DNA of 64,000 nucleotides from the NCBI GenBank assembly GCA_026936325.1, contig JAPTHN010000233.1, forward strand, positions 248,001 through 312,000, written 5' to 3'. Positions 23,801 to 35,529 of this stretch are shown here, one piece after another. A program made the position numbers and the translations under genes. The first letter of the stretch is position 1; every line of letters starts with the position of its first letter. A model generated the notes under the pieces. It worked only from the letters and a program-made list of their open reading frames with translations. It was not told the origin of the DNA and searched no databases. This stretch comes from Platynereis dumerilii. Lineage: Eukaryota > Annelida > Polychaeta > Phyllodocida > Nereididae.

Positions 23801-24907
23801 GGTCAGTTGCTCCTTGTTTTTCATTTTCTTAGTTTTTTTCATTTTTCTAAGTCTATTTACAATTTTACAAGCAATGCTGCTGTATGGCGAAGAACTTCAG
23901 CAAGTCAGTCATCAATTATTTCTCATTGCTACTGGATATGCCATTATCTAATGTTACTTGATAATTTTGATTTATTTAAATCACTCCTTTTCATGCCAAA
24001 TACACAATGAAGTTTCTCTCTCAAAGCATTGGATTTGAAGGCAACAGATTGGAAAACTTACCGTGTGTCATAAGACTAAGGATTTGAAGCATATAACTCC
24101 TAGGCAGGAAACATAACGGGCTTTGAAGAATTTTGAAAAGCATGGTAATATCAGTCTACCTACATTTAAATACAGATGGGAATGTGATTCTTCAAATCAG
24201 CTCAAGATGCAACGTAAAACATTCTAATAATCCAGAACTACAGTCACTTCCACTTCCCACTTCCCTGTATCATTTGGAGTTACATGTATAATAAGGTGGC
24301 ATGGTCAATTTGATTGAAATAAATCACTATCCAACCTATGGGCTTTCAACAATGACGTAAATTGCATTTGTTGTTACACATTCTCTGCCAGCACCAAATG
24401 ACAGTTTCTGGAAACTGAACTTGCTAACATGATTTAAGTAAATCACTCCTAAGAAATTACAGAAAGTACATCAAGAATCACACACATCTCCAAGGCGAGA
24501 AACATAACATGCTATTAAGAATCAAGAAAAGTGTAAGTGTGGCAATATGAGACTACCTATGTTTAAATATATTCTGAATCAAAATTGCTGAGCCAATCAA
24601 ATGCCATGAAATCAATCATAATGATATTGGTGTGTAGAGTGTGTTATTGGCTTGTTTTTGGCACAGCTGTCTCCATTATGTTCATGCACTTAATTGTCAA
24701 TTGCAGAGGTAAGCTTGGGGTAGGACGAAATGTCTATCATTTTATGAATATCCCGATTTTACATAATTGGGGATAATTAAGTAGATTATATATGAAACAG
24801 TAATTTATACAGAGTTATTACTAACATGTATAGGTCTGAAATATTTGGTGCAGAATATAACAAATATTCAGAATTTGTAATAAGGTCATTGTAGACTACG
24901 TATAAAA

Positions 24908-25053
24908 TTTTCCGAAGACATGTTTCGGAAAGGATAATAATAAATAAATAATAATACCGAAAACAAGAAACTTCCCCTTTGTGTAGGTGAAGTTTATATT
25001 AATAAAAATATTTACGAAAATAAGAAACTTCACCTGTGTAATAGGTGAAGTTT
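24908..25053. repeat. Array of three hairpins in AATAAT-type linkers
   Basis: Hairpin 1: TTTCCGAA...TTTCGGAAA (24909-24931). Hairpin 2: AAACTTCCCC...AGGTGAAGTTT (24968-24995). Hairpin 3: AAACTTCACCT, 7-base loop, AGGTGAAGTTT (25025-25053), a perfect 11 bp stem. Hairpins 2 and 3 lie in tandem units of about 60 bp that also share CGAAAA(C/T)AAG. No coding capacity. Confidence 0.7.
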
Positions 25054-25209
25054 AATAATAATAAAATGAAAGAAAATAATATGATTCTCCTGCAAGTCGA
25101 AACACAATAATTTTGCAGCATCATCTCTGTTACTAATGCCTTGAGAAAACATTTTATCCTCAAGGGGCCGGATTTGCCCCGGGGCCTGAATTACCCCACG
25201 TTACCCTAG

Positions 25210-26295
25210 GCCTACATATGAAAACTTAATTCTTAAAGTCATAACAACACAGTGTCATTATGATACTATCATCCTGTCCTATTTGTCTAAAGAGTGTAAA
25301 AAACAAACAATGCAGGACATAAATCATGTTGCATCCCTAGTAGCAGCTGAGCACATAAATTTTCATTGTGATGTTACATTATTTCTTCTGCAACATTGTC
25401 TAATTAATCATGGTTGACCACTGCCATGCAAATTAGAGCTAAATATGGTTTGCTTTTGATATTTTACTGGATTGCCATAACTGTTTTTTTTTTTCACACG
25501 ATTTAGAAAGAATGAGAAATTCTTACCTGGTATTTCATTGTTACCAATAAGGTTTTACAGCTGAGTTACTTCCATCATGATTATTTTTTACCCATTCACT
25601 GAAGATGCAATAATGGGACCTTTCTTTCCTGGTCCAAATGAGATTTTACTGGATTGCATTATGTTTTCTCAGTTTTCTTTAGTTGTTGGTCACAAGTATG
25701 ATATAATGCTTATTCAAAACTTGCCAATAAAGGATTAGACGGCATATTGTCAAAACATAGGTATTGTCTGACTTATGCTCATATTAACAGCTTGTTGCTA
25801 GCTGTTTTTCTATGAAATAAGCAAACATAATATTCTTGTAATGCTCTATCGAGTTCACAAATTATACTGTAGTCGAAATGATACCAAGGGCTGTTTCAAT
25901 GGAATTTTCATTCATTATAAGGTATGTAATATTATAATTCAATTTATATAACATTCTTAATATTGACTCAGGCAAATTAAAATCAATTTGGTAATTTATA
26001 TGATATGAAAATAGTTAGAGGAAAAAAACTAGCAAAACCAAAATTATCAACAAATGCTGATTAACCTGCAATATCACCTTGAGTCATATATATATTTTAA
26101 TGCACAGTATCCTATTCAATTCAACCATATGACAGATAACGGAAGCATTTGGCAATGGTTGGGGGATGCTACATGATTTATGTCCTGCATTGTTTGTTTT
26201 TTATACTCAGTAGACAAATAGGACAGGATGATAGTATGATAATTGTATTGTGCTGTTGTGATTTTTAGAATTATGTTTTCTCATGTATGACAAAT
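25210..26295. mobile_element. Element or duplication with about 130 bp terminal inverted repeats
   Basis: 25215-25345 is the inverted counterpart of 26163-26290. Both arms hold TACTATCATCCTGTCCTATT, then TTGTCTA, AAAAAACAAACAATGCAGGA and CATAAATCATGT. The roughly 815 bp between them is AT-rich and non-coding. Just outside, ATAACGGAAGCATTTGG (26137) and ATAACAGAAGCATTTGG (26294) form a direct duplication. It could be a non-autonomous long-TIR transposon or an inverted local duplication; no target duplication is clear. Confidence 0.5.
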
Positions 26296-28115
26296 AACAG
26301 AAGCATTTGGTAATGGTTGGGGGGCTTCATTTGAGATGACTTCACAAAATTGGAAGTTCAGTCATTACTCACTTCTAATTTTTTTTTGGTGTGTAAGTTT
26401 CGGTTTTTAATCAAACTTTGAATAACAAACTGTATAAAATTTATGTGCATATGATGGAGCTTTGCATGACAGGTACTAAATTTAGCATTTAAAACAGTAG
26501 ATTTGCAATTGGCCACAACATAAAATGGTAAAATGCATGCTGTTTTTCATTTTTACTCCAGTGGGACACACAGGCACTTAATCTGTGAGAACTGTCTGGC
26601 ACCTACACTGTCAGTCTGCTGCTTATTCTTAAACCAACTTTTCTGTCTGTCAGAAACATAGAAGTTTCATTTACTTTCTTTGAAGTGATTTATTTCAATC
26701 ACTGTGGGTGAGTTCTCAATGCCCAGGTTTGATTTATGTATCGGACAGTTGAAGAAATAGTCTAAACATAAAAATGATTACTCTTGTTCACAGCGGAACA
26801 TTTAACTGTTGCAGTTGTGGTAGTGTTTTATTGGCTTTTCTTTGTACACAATAAAATTATTGTGAGATAAGTGCCACTTTTAATGTTCCTGATCAGATAG
26901 TGAATTTTTTTTCCTCTCTCGAAACTAATTATTTTATTGTCAGTCAAGGAAATGAGACTTGATCTTTCTCAGTTTCTAGCGATTTGAATAAATCAAAATT
27001 AGTATATCACATCGGTATATTAGGTCTTGATTGTACAGTAATGTTGATTTTGTTTTAAGATTGCCTTGAGATTATTTTAAGATTGGTATTTTCTAGCATG
27101 TTTAGGCATTGATGGTCTGAAATTGCCAAACTCACACTTTTTCATAATGTTTAGTAGTATGTATTTTTCCCCCAATGTGATTTGCTAACAGTCAATAATC
27201 ATAATATGATAATTGACCAGTTTTCCAAATGGTTAAAAATGGGATTCAACTGTATTCTGGATTTCTTCATCAGGACATTTGAACTGCACTATATAGTGAT
27301 GTCCAGGTTAAAAGTGTCCCACTGCAATGGCTAAAATAATATCATTGATATTGCATACGTCATTGATTGAGACATGGGATGATCATGGTACACTTATCTG
27401 TCAAAAAGTAGCATTTTCTGGGCATGCCCCAGATCCCTATGATGTCTGCTCATGTATACTGTTCTCTGATTCATAGTTCTTTAACTCTTTATTTACTTTC
27501 TTTGGACTGATTTATTTAAATCACTGTTAGTCATATCACTGTGTCCAATACTCTGGTGAAAGGTAAAAATTAAAAAGACAAAATGAAAAGCAAGGGGCAC
27601 TTGACTGGTTTGCCAAATGGTCAAATGCGATGCCACTGTGTTATACATAGATTTCTTTTTGATAAACAAAATAAAAAAATACCATGACAGGAATGAATTA
27701 ATAGCTCTCTTCCAAGTGTTCTTTCCACCTCCAATTGGTAGGGTTCAATTAATTTGCGATGTTCACTAATTTCTGGAAAGCTGACTTTTTTTCTGATGAC
27801 AAAAAGCCTAGCTCAAGTAAGCGCGAGTGAAGACTGAAGAGCACCTGCTACTCACTGTCTGCATCCTCAATTTAATTTGACTATATACGGCATACTTAGT
27901 TAAAATGAAGCTGATGAGAGCAATCACATCTGCGTTTTTCTTTATAAAGGCATCCCTTATCCTAGCCCTTAAACAATGCTGTTCCTTCTTTGTATTGTCA
28001 CAAAATAAAGTAACTGAAGTTAGCATAACATTATTGCATTGTATGCATCACCTTTCAATGGTAGAAGATGGGCAGAAAACCACTATTATGCACATCAAAG
28101 GTTCATGACTAGTTA

Positions 28116-28385
28116 TCAGCCTTTGAGCACATATATTGCATGTGTTGCAGGAATAGAGTTCATCACTACCTCACGAGATAAGTCTCTGGCATGGTCTTGA
28201 ATTGCCTGAGCAATTTGAGATTTATATGCTTTGAAAGTATTCCTGGTGTCAAATATTGCTGGAGTGAAGTGGCTCAATTCATAACTTAAAACTTCATCTA
28301 AGGAAAAAATCTCCAGTCTTGACACCATCAGGAAATGCTGGAAGAGGAGAGCAGGATCAGTGGTGCAATCAGAGTCAATCTTCAC
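28116..28385 (-). pseudogene. Fragment resembling an uncharacterised multi-copy animal protein
   Basis: 89 codons open on the minus strand: DPALLFQHFLMVSRLEIFSL, DEVLSYELSHFTPAIFDTRN, then AQAIQDHARDLSREVVMNSI and PATHAIYVLKG plus stop. From memory this resembles a large uncharacterised family in invertebrates and fish whose members read LFQRL, then YELCSYPPALFD, then HYVLDGGSLL. I cannot name a function. The frame runs upstream without an obvious start and stops within the expected YVLDGG motif, so it is a partial or broken copy. The region 28386-29160 shows no convincing continuation. It lies inside the composite insertion. Confidence 0.4.
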
Positions 28386-29759
28386 TGCAGAGTATTCCCA
28401 AATACCCCATAATGTTTACAATACCACATGAAAAAAGCAGTGAATATATCCCATGTGGTATTGCATTGTATACTCAATGGATATCTTCAACTCGTGGAGT
28501 ACATCTCAAATACCACCATCCCCATTTGGTCATATTATACAATGTAATGTCTATGTTTGGTATCTCCATGTGCATTTGTAGGTAAATGTTGTCTTTCTGA
28601 TCATATCTACAATGATCTTGCTCCTAACCAATTCAAAACCATACTACCACTGACAATATTTTTAAGAGTGGAATCGGAACTAAAGGGTGAGCAGGTGGAA
28701 AGCTTTAGTAAAACAATTTTTCAAAATCAGAGGCACCTCTTTTGATTGTTCAGAGGAGTCATTGCATTGTGGCAGGTCTGTCTGTGAAACTCTACATAGC
28801 ACTGTTCTATTCAGAAGTTGCAGGTTCAGATAATATCCAAAGATTTTGCAGGCCTCTGTCCTTTCACTGTCTTGGGTAAGACCACTCTTGGAGACCTCAT
28901 CAAAGTTTGTTCTCTCACAAGTCCCTACTTTCAAGTCCTGGCCAGCACTGATTCCTCCGTTGAACAGCACCGAAAACTTTGAGAAACTGCCTATTTACAT
29001 CTGGGTGTTCATTCTCATGGTTGATCATTCATTATTGGTAATAATAAGCAGATCTCTGGCAGTTAAGATGACCCGTATGCAAATACAGGCAAGCAATCTG
29101 AAAGTGCTTGCAAATCAAAAATCAAGACCAAATGTGATCTGCCTTGAATACGCTGATTGACATCTTGTCATGTCAACAATTTCCTGATATGATTCAACCA
29201 CACTGGCCAGATTTTGCTTTCTGAGCAAGTTCAGATTTTTTCTTGTCAGTATCTCTTTCAAGTGTAGTCATGATCACGGCGTGTTTTTTTTTTTTTCAAG
29301 TTGTAGGCTACAAGGACTGGTAAAAAATTACAACAGTGCTTCATGGCAAGGTTGCAAAGTCTGATGAAGACAGAATCCATGTTTTGTCTCCCAGAAAAAA
29401 TATTCATCGTACACGAGAATGAAACTATGGACTGAATTCCCAGGATGCTGGCTCCCCTGGTGCAGAGTGTGCATCACTCCCTGTCAAGTTGGTGTTGCCC
29501 CTTTACAGCCAAAGGGAAATCTGAAAGATGACTGATTCCGCTGTCATATATATATGGTAAAAAAAAAATTCACAAAGACCACCCTGTTGCAAGTGAGCTT
29601 TACAAATCTCTACCCTTGTCCTGCTTTCTGATGCCAGTTCCAATTGACAATTTCAGTGAATATAACGTTATATAATTGAAGTAAAACTTTGACTAAAGAG
29701 AAGTACAGGTTGCCACGTTGGATACAATCTTGGTATTACAGGCCACATGATTGACCGAT

Positions 29760-30460
29760 GTATTTTTTTTGCTCTCTGGTAGTGCAGCATGTGATCAATG
29801 CCGGACTGAAAACTGTGATAATCCAAAATCTAAAAAACAAAAGAGATTGATAGTGACGAAGATGATGGCACAAACATCTGAACAGTGTAGAGCGACTGTA
29901 GGCTGACTCTGACGTCAAAAGTGTTTGCACAGTTAGTGATGGTTTATGGTTAATTGTTATGAGCTAAATTAAATAACTATGCAATAAATTATTTGACTAT
30001 CTAATTGAAGGACTTCTAAAGTAGTTGTGATACTTTTAATTTGCCATTGACACACACATTTCAAATCTTGAAGTGAACAGTTGGCCATATCGAACCATTG
30101 GGACTGTTGGCGACGATATAGTGAAGCATAGTAGCATACTGGGGTAATGAATGCTAAATAATGATCCAATACCATTTTTGATGCCCTCAATGTGTTCCTT
30201 GCCCCCAAAAACCTAGGTCTAGATGCAAAGATCATCAAATTTGAGTGGATAGTTGCTGAGTTATTGCCATTTGAAGGTTTCGGCGGCCATCTTGGACGCC
30301 ATCTTGAAAAAAACACATTTCCGGGGGTCCGATTTTGGTAAACTTTTAGTATGTCAAAAAGTACACCTAAACCTAACAGAATCCATTGAAAAACCTTTTG
30401 TAGCAATTTTTTGGGGGTTGAGGGGTTATTTTTCACAAATAGACTGGACTAATAATTGGA
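29760..30460 (-). repeat. Right inverted arm of the composite insertion
   Basis: Inverted copy of 22845-23490, including the runs GGCGGCCATCTTGGACGCCA and GTTCCTTGCCCCCAAAAACC. The match continues outward-in through TTAACCATAAACCATCACTA to the CCATCATCTT and GTTTTTTAGATTTT strings (29830-29895). It lies directly downstream of the transposase remnant, whereas in the left arm this sequence follows the terminal repeat almost at once. The left arm is therefore an internally deleted version of the right one. Confidence 0.75.
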
Positions 30461-30539
30461 TTTGTTTACATTTTATTTTGTGCCAAGCATCATTATTCAA
30501 CAAAACATGATTTGTATATGAACATTATATTCAGAACAG

Positions 30540-31165
30540 TCAAATTACCCATTATTCGCACCCCTTGATGTGGTAAGTTTCTGCAGATGAGACATAAATG
30601 ATGCAAAAGCGTGTTTGATGCTCTCCAAGAACATTTTGCCCCATGCAGACATGGCTGAGACCTTTAACTTTAATGCAAGGGTAGCTTTAACTTGCTGGAT
30701 TCTGTCTCCCAATTTGCCAATACTGAATGATCCACTGGGTCCAGCTCAGGGGACAAGGGGTGGCACTCTACCTGGCTCAGGAGGCTTGTTTTGAGGCACT
30801 CCTGAGTCTTCTTCACAGTATGAACAGGTGGTACACCTTTTAGGAAGATGATTTTGCCAACAAAAGAGTTGCTCTTCTGACGCCATGGCATCCCAAATTA
30901 TTTCAGAATGTTATTATAAACATTTGCACTGATTCCGGCATTCTGGTCAATGGTTTATTTGAGACATTTTTGTGATTTTCTTGTCATCAGATGACTCCAT
31001 GTTGAAGACCAAGTGTTAGGTCCTGAATTGAATTATTGGCAGCTGGAGCATCAGCAAATGTCCCACTACTCACGCATGAATCATTCCTGCTCTCACAAGC
31101 ACCATAAATGGTGAAAAATTTCTCATCAAGAATGAGGAAAACAGGACGACCTTTTTCAGCTTAGA
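30540..31165 (-). pseudogene. Decayed Tc1/mariner-type transposase
   Basis: The minus strand keeps pieces of the DDE/D catalytic domain in order, but in several frames. RPVFLILDEKFFTIYGACES followed by RND has the first catalytic Asp at 31125-31127. ESSDDKKITKM follows (the SS-D/N-GKK strand of the family), then PVHTVKKTQECLKTS (family form QDGAPAHTAK; the second Asp is lost here) and SPELDPVDHSVLANWE with the third acid as Asp. The C-terminal tail is VSAMSAWGKMFLESIKHAFA. The DNA-binding N-terminus, expected at 31170-31700, is not recognisable. By origin it is a cut-and-paste transposase for the 20 bp ends at 22813 and 31759, and is now inactive. Confidence 0.75.
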
Positions 31166-31759
31166 GCAATGCAAGCACTTTTGCATATCATGCTTGCATT
31201 TTGCCTTTAGTGATCTAATTCACAAATAAACATATTTGCAATAGACCTAATATGACTGACTATCAAATTCATTCTTATGTTAGACTTATCACCAAATATA
31301 TATATTCTGAACTTATATGAGTGTGAAAAAGAAGATAAGTGACTGTCCTCTTTTTCTGCATCCTCCCCACGCAAGCCCTGCTAAAATGGACAGGGCTTTC
31401 TGCTATTTCCAATCTCTTCTGTGATTGGTTGCTTATTTAGGTCATAAGCATTTGGCATTCAGATTTAGTCAGATTATGGACACTTAGAGGATTACTGGCA
31501 ACTAAGAAAAACAGTGTAAAACAAGCAAACTTTCAAACAGTTTCATTTCAGAACTGTGAAAATACATAATTCAATGGAATTTTCGGAACTGTGATAGCAC
31601 CTTTCAACAATAAACAATTTCTCCATTTGTAACTGTGTGAAACAGAAGCAACAATTTCAAACTGTGATTAAGTTAATTAAGTATTCATGAATTAGCAAAA
31701 GTTATGGGCGATTTTGTCATGGTATGACTTGGGATGATGCTTTTTCTGTAGACACCCTG

Positions 31760-31870
31760 TACAGAGTTAACACAATCAAGCAGTACAGGAGTGCAGACAT
31801 CTAACCTCGATCATGTCAAATTCTTCAGTCATAGATTTGACAGTTTACAATATATCCGCATGCAGAATTC
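31760..31870 (+). repeat. Duplication unit A resumes
   Basis: TAACACAATCAAGCAGTACA and the following CATGTC, GACAGTTTA and AATATA(T/C)CC strings align with unit B at 43227-43330. The A/B homology fades at about 31870 and 43330, the downstream edge of the duplicated unit. Confidence 0.7.
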
Positions 31871-33380
31871 ACTTTTTGTGTCCAAGGTCGCCTCAGGCCT
31901 TTTGTCATGATGCTGCTTTGTCAAATGTTAGATGGGATGAGAGTAGGAACATTTTTATGATCACTAAAACATTTCACAGGTGATATGAAAACTCAAAGTA
32001 ATGCTTGCTAGTGGTTACACTAGTAGTAATGAAACCCTACCTGGAATTTCAAGTCTCTCCTCTTGAATATAAGATTGTACTTGGCCAAAATCATCTCAGA
32101 TTGCATCCAGCATTTGACATCCAACACACCTTTGTTTTGCAAAAACTGGATAATAGTAGTAGTAGTAGTAGTTCATTCTCCCTGGACTCCGAAGAGGGGC
32201 ATAAACAAACTCCAGACTGCCCTGCCACCTGCCACGGTGTGGAGGAACACATTGATTCAAAGGCCCGAGGACACGGTGCATGCATTGCATGCTATTTTTC
32301 ACAAACTGATCAAAACTTTGCATGTACCACAAAAGCTATAAAAGCTACAGACACAAAATTCTCACAAAACTTCAAGTATATAGTTGTGGCAAATTACGGA
32401 AAAAATCATAAACTTAGCCACATATGCACGGACCATATTCAACAGGCACCAATGCACTTTCAGTTTCAGAGTCATTTTAGTGTAATTTCGAACCCTCAGT
32501 AATAACTCAGGAAACGAAGTCAGTGATAGAATGTTATAAAAGTAATGTTGGACAGGGTACTACCATGCCGAAAAATTATTATAATCTGGTAGAAATGCTA
32601 TAGGAGTGTCAAACTATGCAAAAATTGTGATAAATATGCACTTTTGGAACCTGGTGAAAAAATGATGTGATGTAACATCAAATAAAGGCAGCAAAATAAT
32701 GATTTTATAGTCAAAATTGCTTTAAACAGTTTTAAGAGACCAAAAGAGTTGCTGAGATGTGAAATCTTGTTTGCTTAGTCATGGGTCCGGATCCTAGTGA
32801 ATGGCAGAGTTACAGAGTTGGCCCAAAAAGCCTTACTAATTTTCAATCCAGCTTATTTTCATGGATTCTGGGTTTAAATTGTTGAAATTTGCATCATTTG
32901 TTGTGTAATTAGTCCAAGATTATTCCTCAGTTGTAAAATTAACAGATAACTACATTCCTGTCAATTTGCAGTGATTTATAACATTTTGTTAAAAACTGAA
33001 TATTTTACAAATAATAGACTTCAAACTTTCCTAAGAGTGACTTTTTGGGGTGCTAAACATGTTTTCTAATGTTTATTCATAAGTCTAAATCAATTAAAAA
33101 GGATAGGGAGTACTAGTTATTAAGATTGGTCTCTGTCCCGATTCACCCCAAAGTGAGGGGTGAATTGGGACCGTAGTTTTTTGGACCCTGATCATTTGAA
33201 ATTTAAGATATCACTTGAAGCTCCAAGGGATAGTTAGACCTTTTGCTTGGACACCATTTCACACCATATTTTGATTTCTGGGTTGATTTGTGGCCTTTCT
33301 ATAGAAGAAAAATGGCCAAAACTGTCCCGATTCACCCCATATTACGATATGTGATGCAGTACATATCTAAAAAAAACAAA
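31871..33380. other. Spacer between units A and B
   Basis: No homology to the other blocks was noticed. A 165-codon plus frame (32005-32502) contains a Ser run encoded by a (TAG/AGT)n microsatellite (32154-32173). No domain, signal peptide or second copy supports it, so I do not call it a gene. A related GC-richer stretch at 32180-32290 may be part of an unidentified repeat. Confidence 0.4.
33134..33339. repeat. Element bounded by TGTCCCGATTCACCCCA repeats
   Basis: TGTCCCGATTCACCCCA occurs directly at 33134-33150 and 33323-33339. The first copy also forms a dyad with GGGGTGAATTGGGA (33157-33170) across 7 bp. The roughly 170 bp between is AT-rich. It could be a MITE-like relic; target duplications are not evident. 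Confidence 0.45.
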
Positions 33381-35156
33381 AAAACAAAAAACAACTATGT
33401 ACATGGATGAGAATGGGTCAAACTTCAACTGGCTTCCCCAATTAAAATGCTATTGGTCAAGGCAACTTTTCAAACATTCAGTTATGACGAAATTTACTGA
33501 TCATTAACTTAGAAATTCAAAGCATTTAGTGAAATAAGGAACAGTTTTGAACAAACCTTTTAATACATGATGCCCTTGAAATATAACACATTCTGCAAGA
33601 TCTCCGTCAGGCATGCTTTGCATGCTACATGCAATATGGAACAGGCTTTTCTCATTTCATGAAAAATATTCTACAATGTGGAAAATTGATATGGATGCCT
33701 GCAGCTTAAACTGCATGATTTCCTGAAATGGTCATTTGACCAAAAGATGAAGATACCGAAATACGGCTGAAAACAGCGTCAATTTTCTTGTTTGCAATTT
33801 TACTGCAATTGCTATAAGTATAAGTTGCTTGGACCACTTGCTACGTAGTATCTGAGTTTCTTCTGTTTGGCTCATGATCAGATAATGACCAATCAGAGGA
33901 AGCTAGAATGCTGTGTGAAATTGCAGTAGCGACCAATTAAATCAACGAGGTGCCGTAAATAGACTATACTGTCGAGGGATGGAATAGAAAGTAGAGAGGA
34001 AGAAAGAGAGAATAACGAAGCATGTCCATTAGGCAGATAAATGCAATATAGTTGAAAGCTCAAAAATCTTCATAAACATTAATTTGTAAAATAAATTTTA
34101 ACCAAATATAAACTTCCAAAGGTCCAATTTTTTCACTATGTTTGTATTTCCATAATAAAGGACACATAAAAAAAAATGCTCGTTTGAACCTAATCTTCAC
34201 ACGTCTTCACTTAAAAACTGTAAGTTAAATATTTCATAAGAATCTTCTGCTACTTATCGATGGATGCAAGATGCTCATTCATAATTCAGACACACAGCTA
34301 CCAAGGTCATTCTTGAGGCACAATAATTCAGCATAAAAATGGGCAGCTGTTTGAAATTTCAGCATTTCTCAAAGAAATTTAACATAACAAGATTCTGAGT
34401 AATGCACAAGTTATTATGCTTCATGACCTTTCTTCATGCAATCCATTCAGTGTACAACATGTATGAACCACTGCATCACAGAAATATTGGAGGTTTTCAG
34501 ACATGCCAGGTTATTATAACAAGAATATTTTAAAAAAGTCAAATAAATGATATCTCCTCCCCTTCCATCAAAAATTAACAGTTGCTCCCTAAAGATCCTA
34601 AAACATTCTGCCCAGTTTGGGTTTTCTAATCTATATTATTTGCTGCTGAAATGAGTTAGTGATTCAAATTCAATAAATATTCAGGTGAAGATATCCTTGG
34701 AATATAGAAACTCATTAATGTTAAACATGTTTTACAAGTAAGGAAATGTGGCCAAGGGAATATCCCTTTGATAAGCAATTATACAGTGTAAGGTTCTCAG
34801 CATAGATTATCATTCACTATGATTTGGCTTTAGTAGGGGTGAGTTTCCAATGTCGACTTGCTGTGTTGCGAGCACTACAAATTGCCACAGAGTAAAGTTG
34901 AAACAAAACTGGTGGTGCAAACTTTAATCCTGATTTGAATTCATTCTTGGGAAAAGAGCCAGGTGGTGATCCCTCATTGTGGTTGAATTTGTTGAAATTA
35001 GAAACAATTGATCACTCTAATGCCAAGGATGCCTGAAAGATGTTAAGACAATGGTGTGGATTTAATTGGCTGTTAGATATTGCTGAGACCGAAATAGCTT
35101 CTTGAAAACCTTGTCATTTGAAATAGATTTTTGGGGGATATCATTTCTTTAGTGTA

Positions 35157-35529
35157 GATCAATCCCAAGATCAGGTGCATCTTTCTGACTCTTTCTATAA
35201 AAACTGGCAACACATGACTTTCTAAAAACCAGGAGGCATTATTGGAAGCTACAAACCCATTGGTAATCCAAAAACTGAGTAATTATATTGATTTGTGTTG
35301 AAATATTCTAGAATTCAGGGTTTCAAGTACAATTTCCACGATTTCATTGGTACAACTAGGATTTTTAATACATCTGTTTAGGCAGTCATGACCAGAATAA
35401 TATTTGCTTCGAGCAATTTTTGAATCTTCAAAACATTATGACTTGAACAGAAGTTCTGTTCGAAAATGAAAAATGATATGTGTGCTCCTCATGTTACACC
35501 AAACCTGCTCCTGATCTTGGGATTGGCAG
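35157..35529. mobile_element. 373 bp MITE with TA target duplication
   Basis: CAATCCCAAGATCAGG at 35160-35175 is exactly inverted at 35510-35525, and TA flanks both sides (35155-35156, 35530-35531). Unit A lacks the insert at about 17050-17075. No coding capacity, so it is a non-autonomous element, probably Tc1/mariner-like, that arrived after the A/B duplication. Confidence 0.75.

Larger units (their letters stand above)
23960..27560. repeat. Locally duplicated AT-rich modules inside the composite
   Basis: Two direct copies at 24050-24330 and 24440-24640 (shared GAAACATAAC, CTACCTA(C/T)(A/G)TTTAAATA) and two at 26560-26780 and 27290-27560 (TTTACTTTCTTTGAAGTGAT and TTTACTTTCTTTGGACTGAT). An 18 bp near-palindrome of the type TGATTTATTTAAATCACT recurs near 23968, 24310, 24431, 26686 and 27507. 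No genes seen. Confidence 0.5.
22813..31759 (-). mobile_element. 8.95 kb composite insertion with mariner-type ends
   Basis: The left end CAGGGTGTCTACAGAAAAAG (22813-22832) is repeated exactly, inverted, at 31740-31759. Both are flanked by TA (22811-22812, 31760-31761), the target duplication of Tc1/mariner elements. Unit B shows the uninterrupted sequence at about 43221-43230. Inside are inverted arms at both ends, a decayed transposase beside the right end, a LINE 3' relic, a hairpin array, a long inverted repeat, duplicated modules and a fragment of an uncharacterised protein. It may be one large mobilised composite, or a mariner later swollen by other insertions and duplications. Ordinary mariners are 1-2 kb. 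Confidence 0.7.

Noticed and set aside
32005-32502. 165-codon plus frame
   Set aside because: Contains a microsatellite-encoded Ser run, and both other frames and the minus strand are also open over the same stretch. No domain or second copy.
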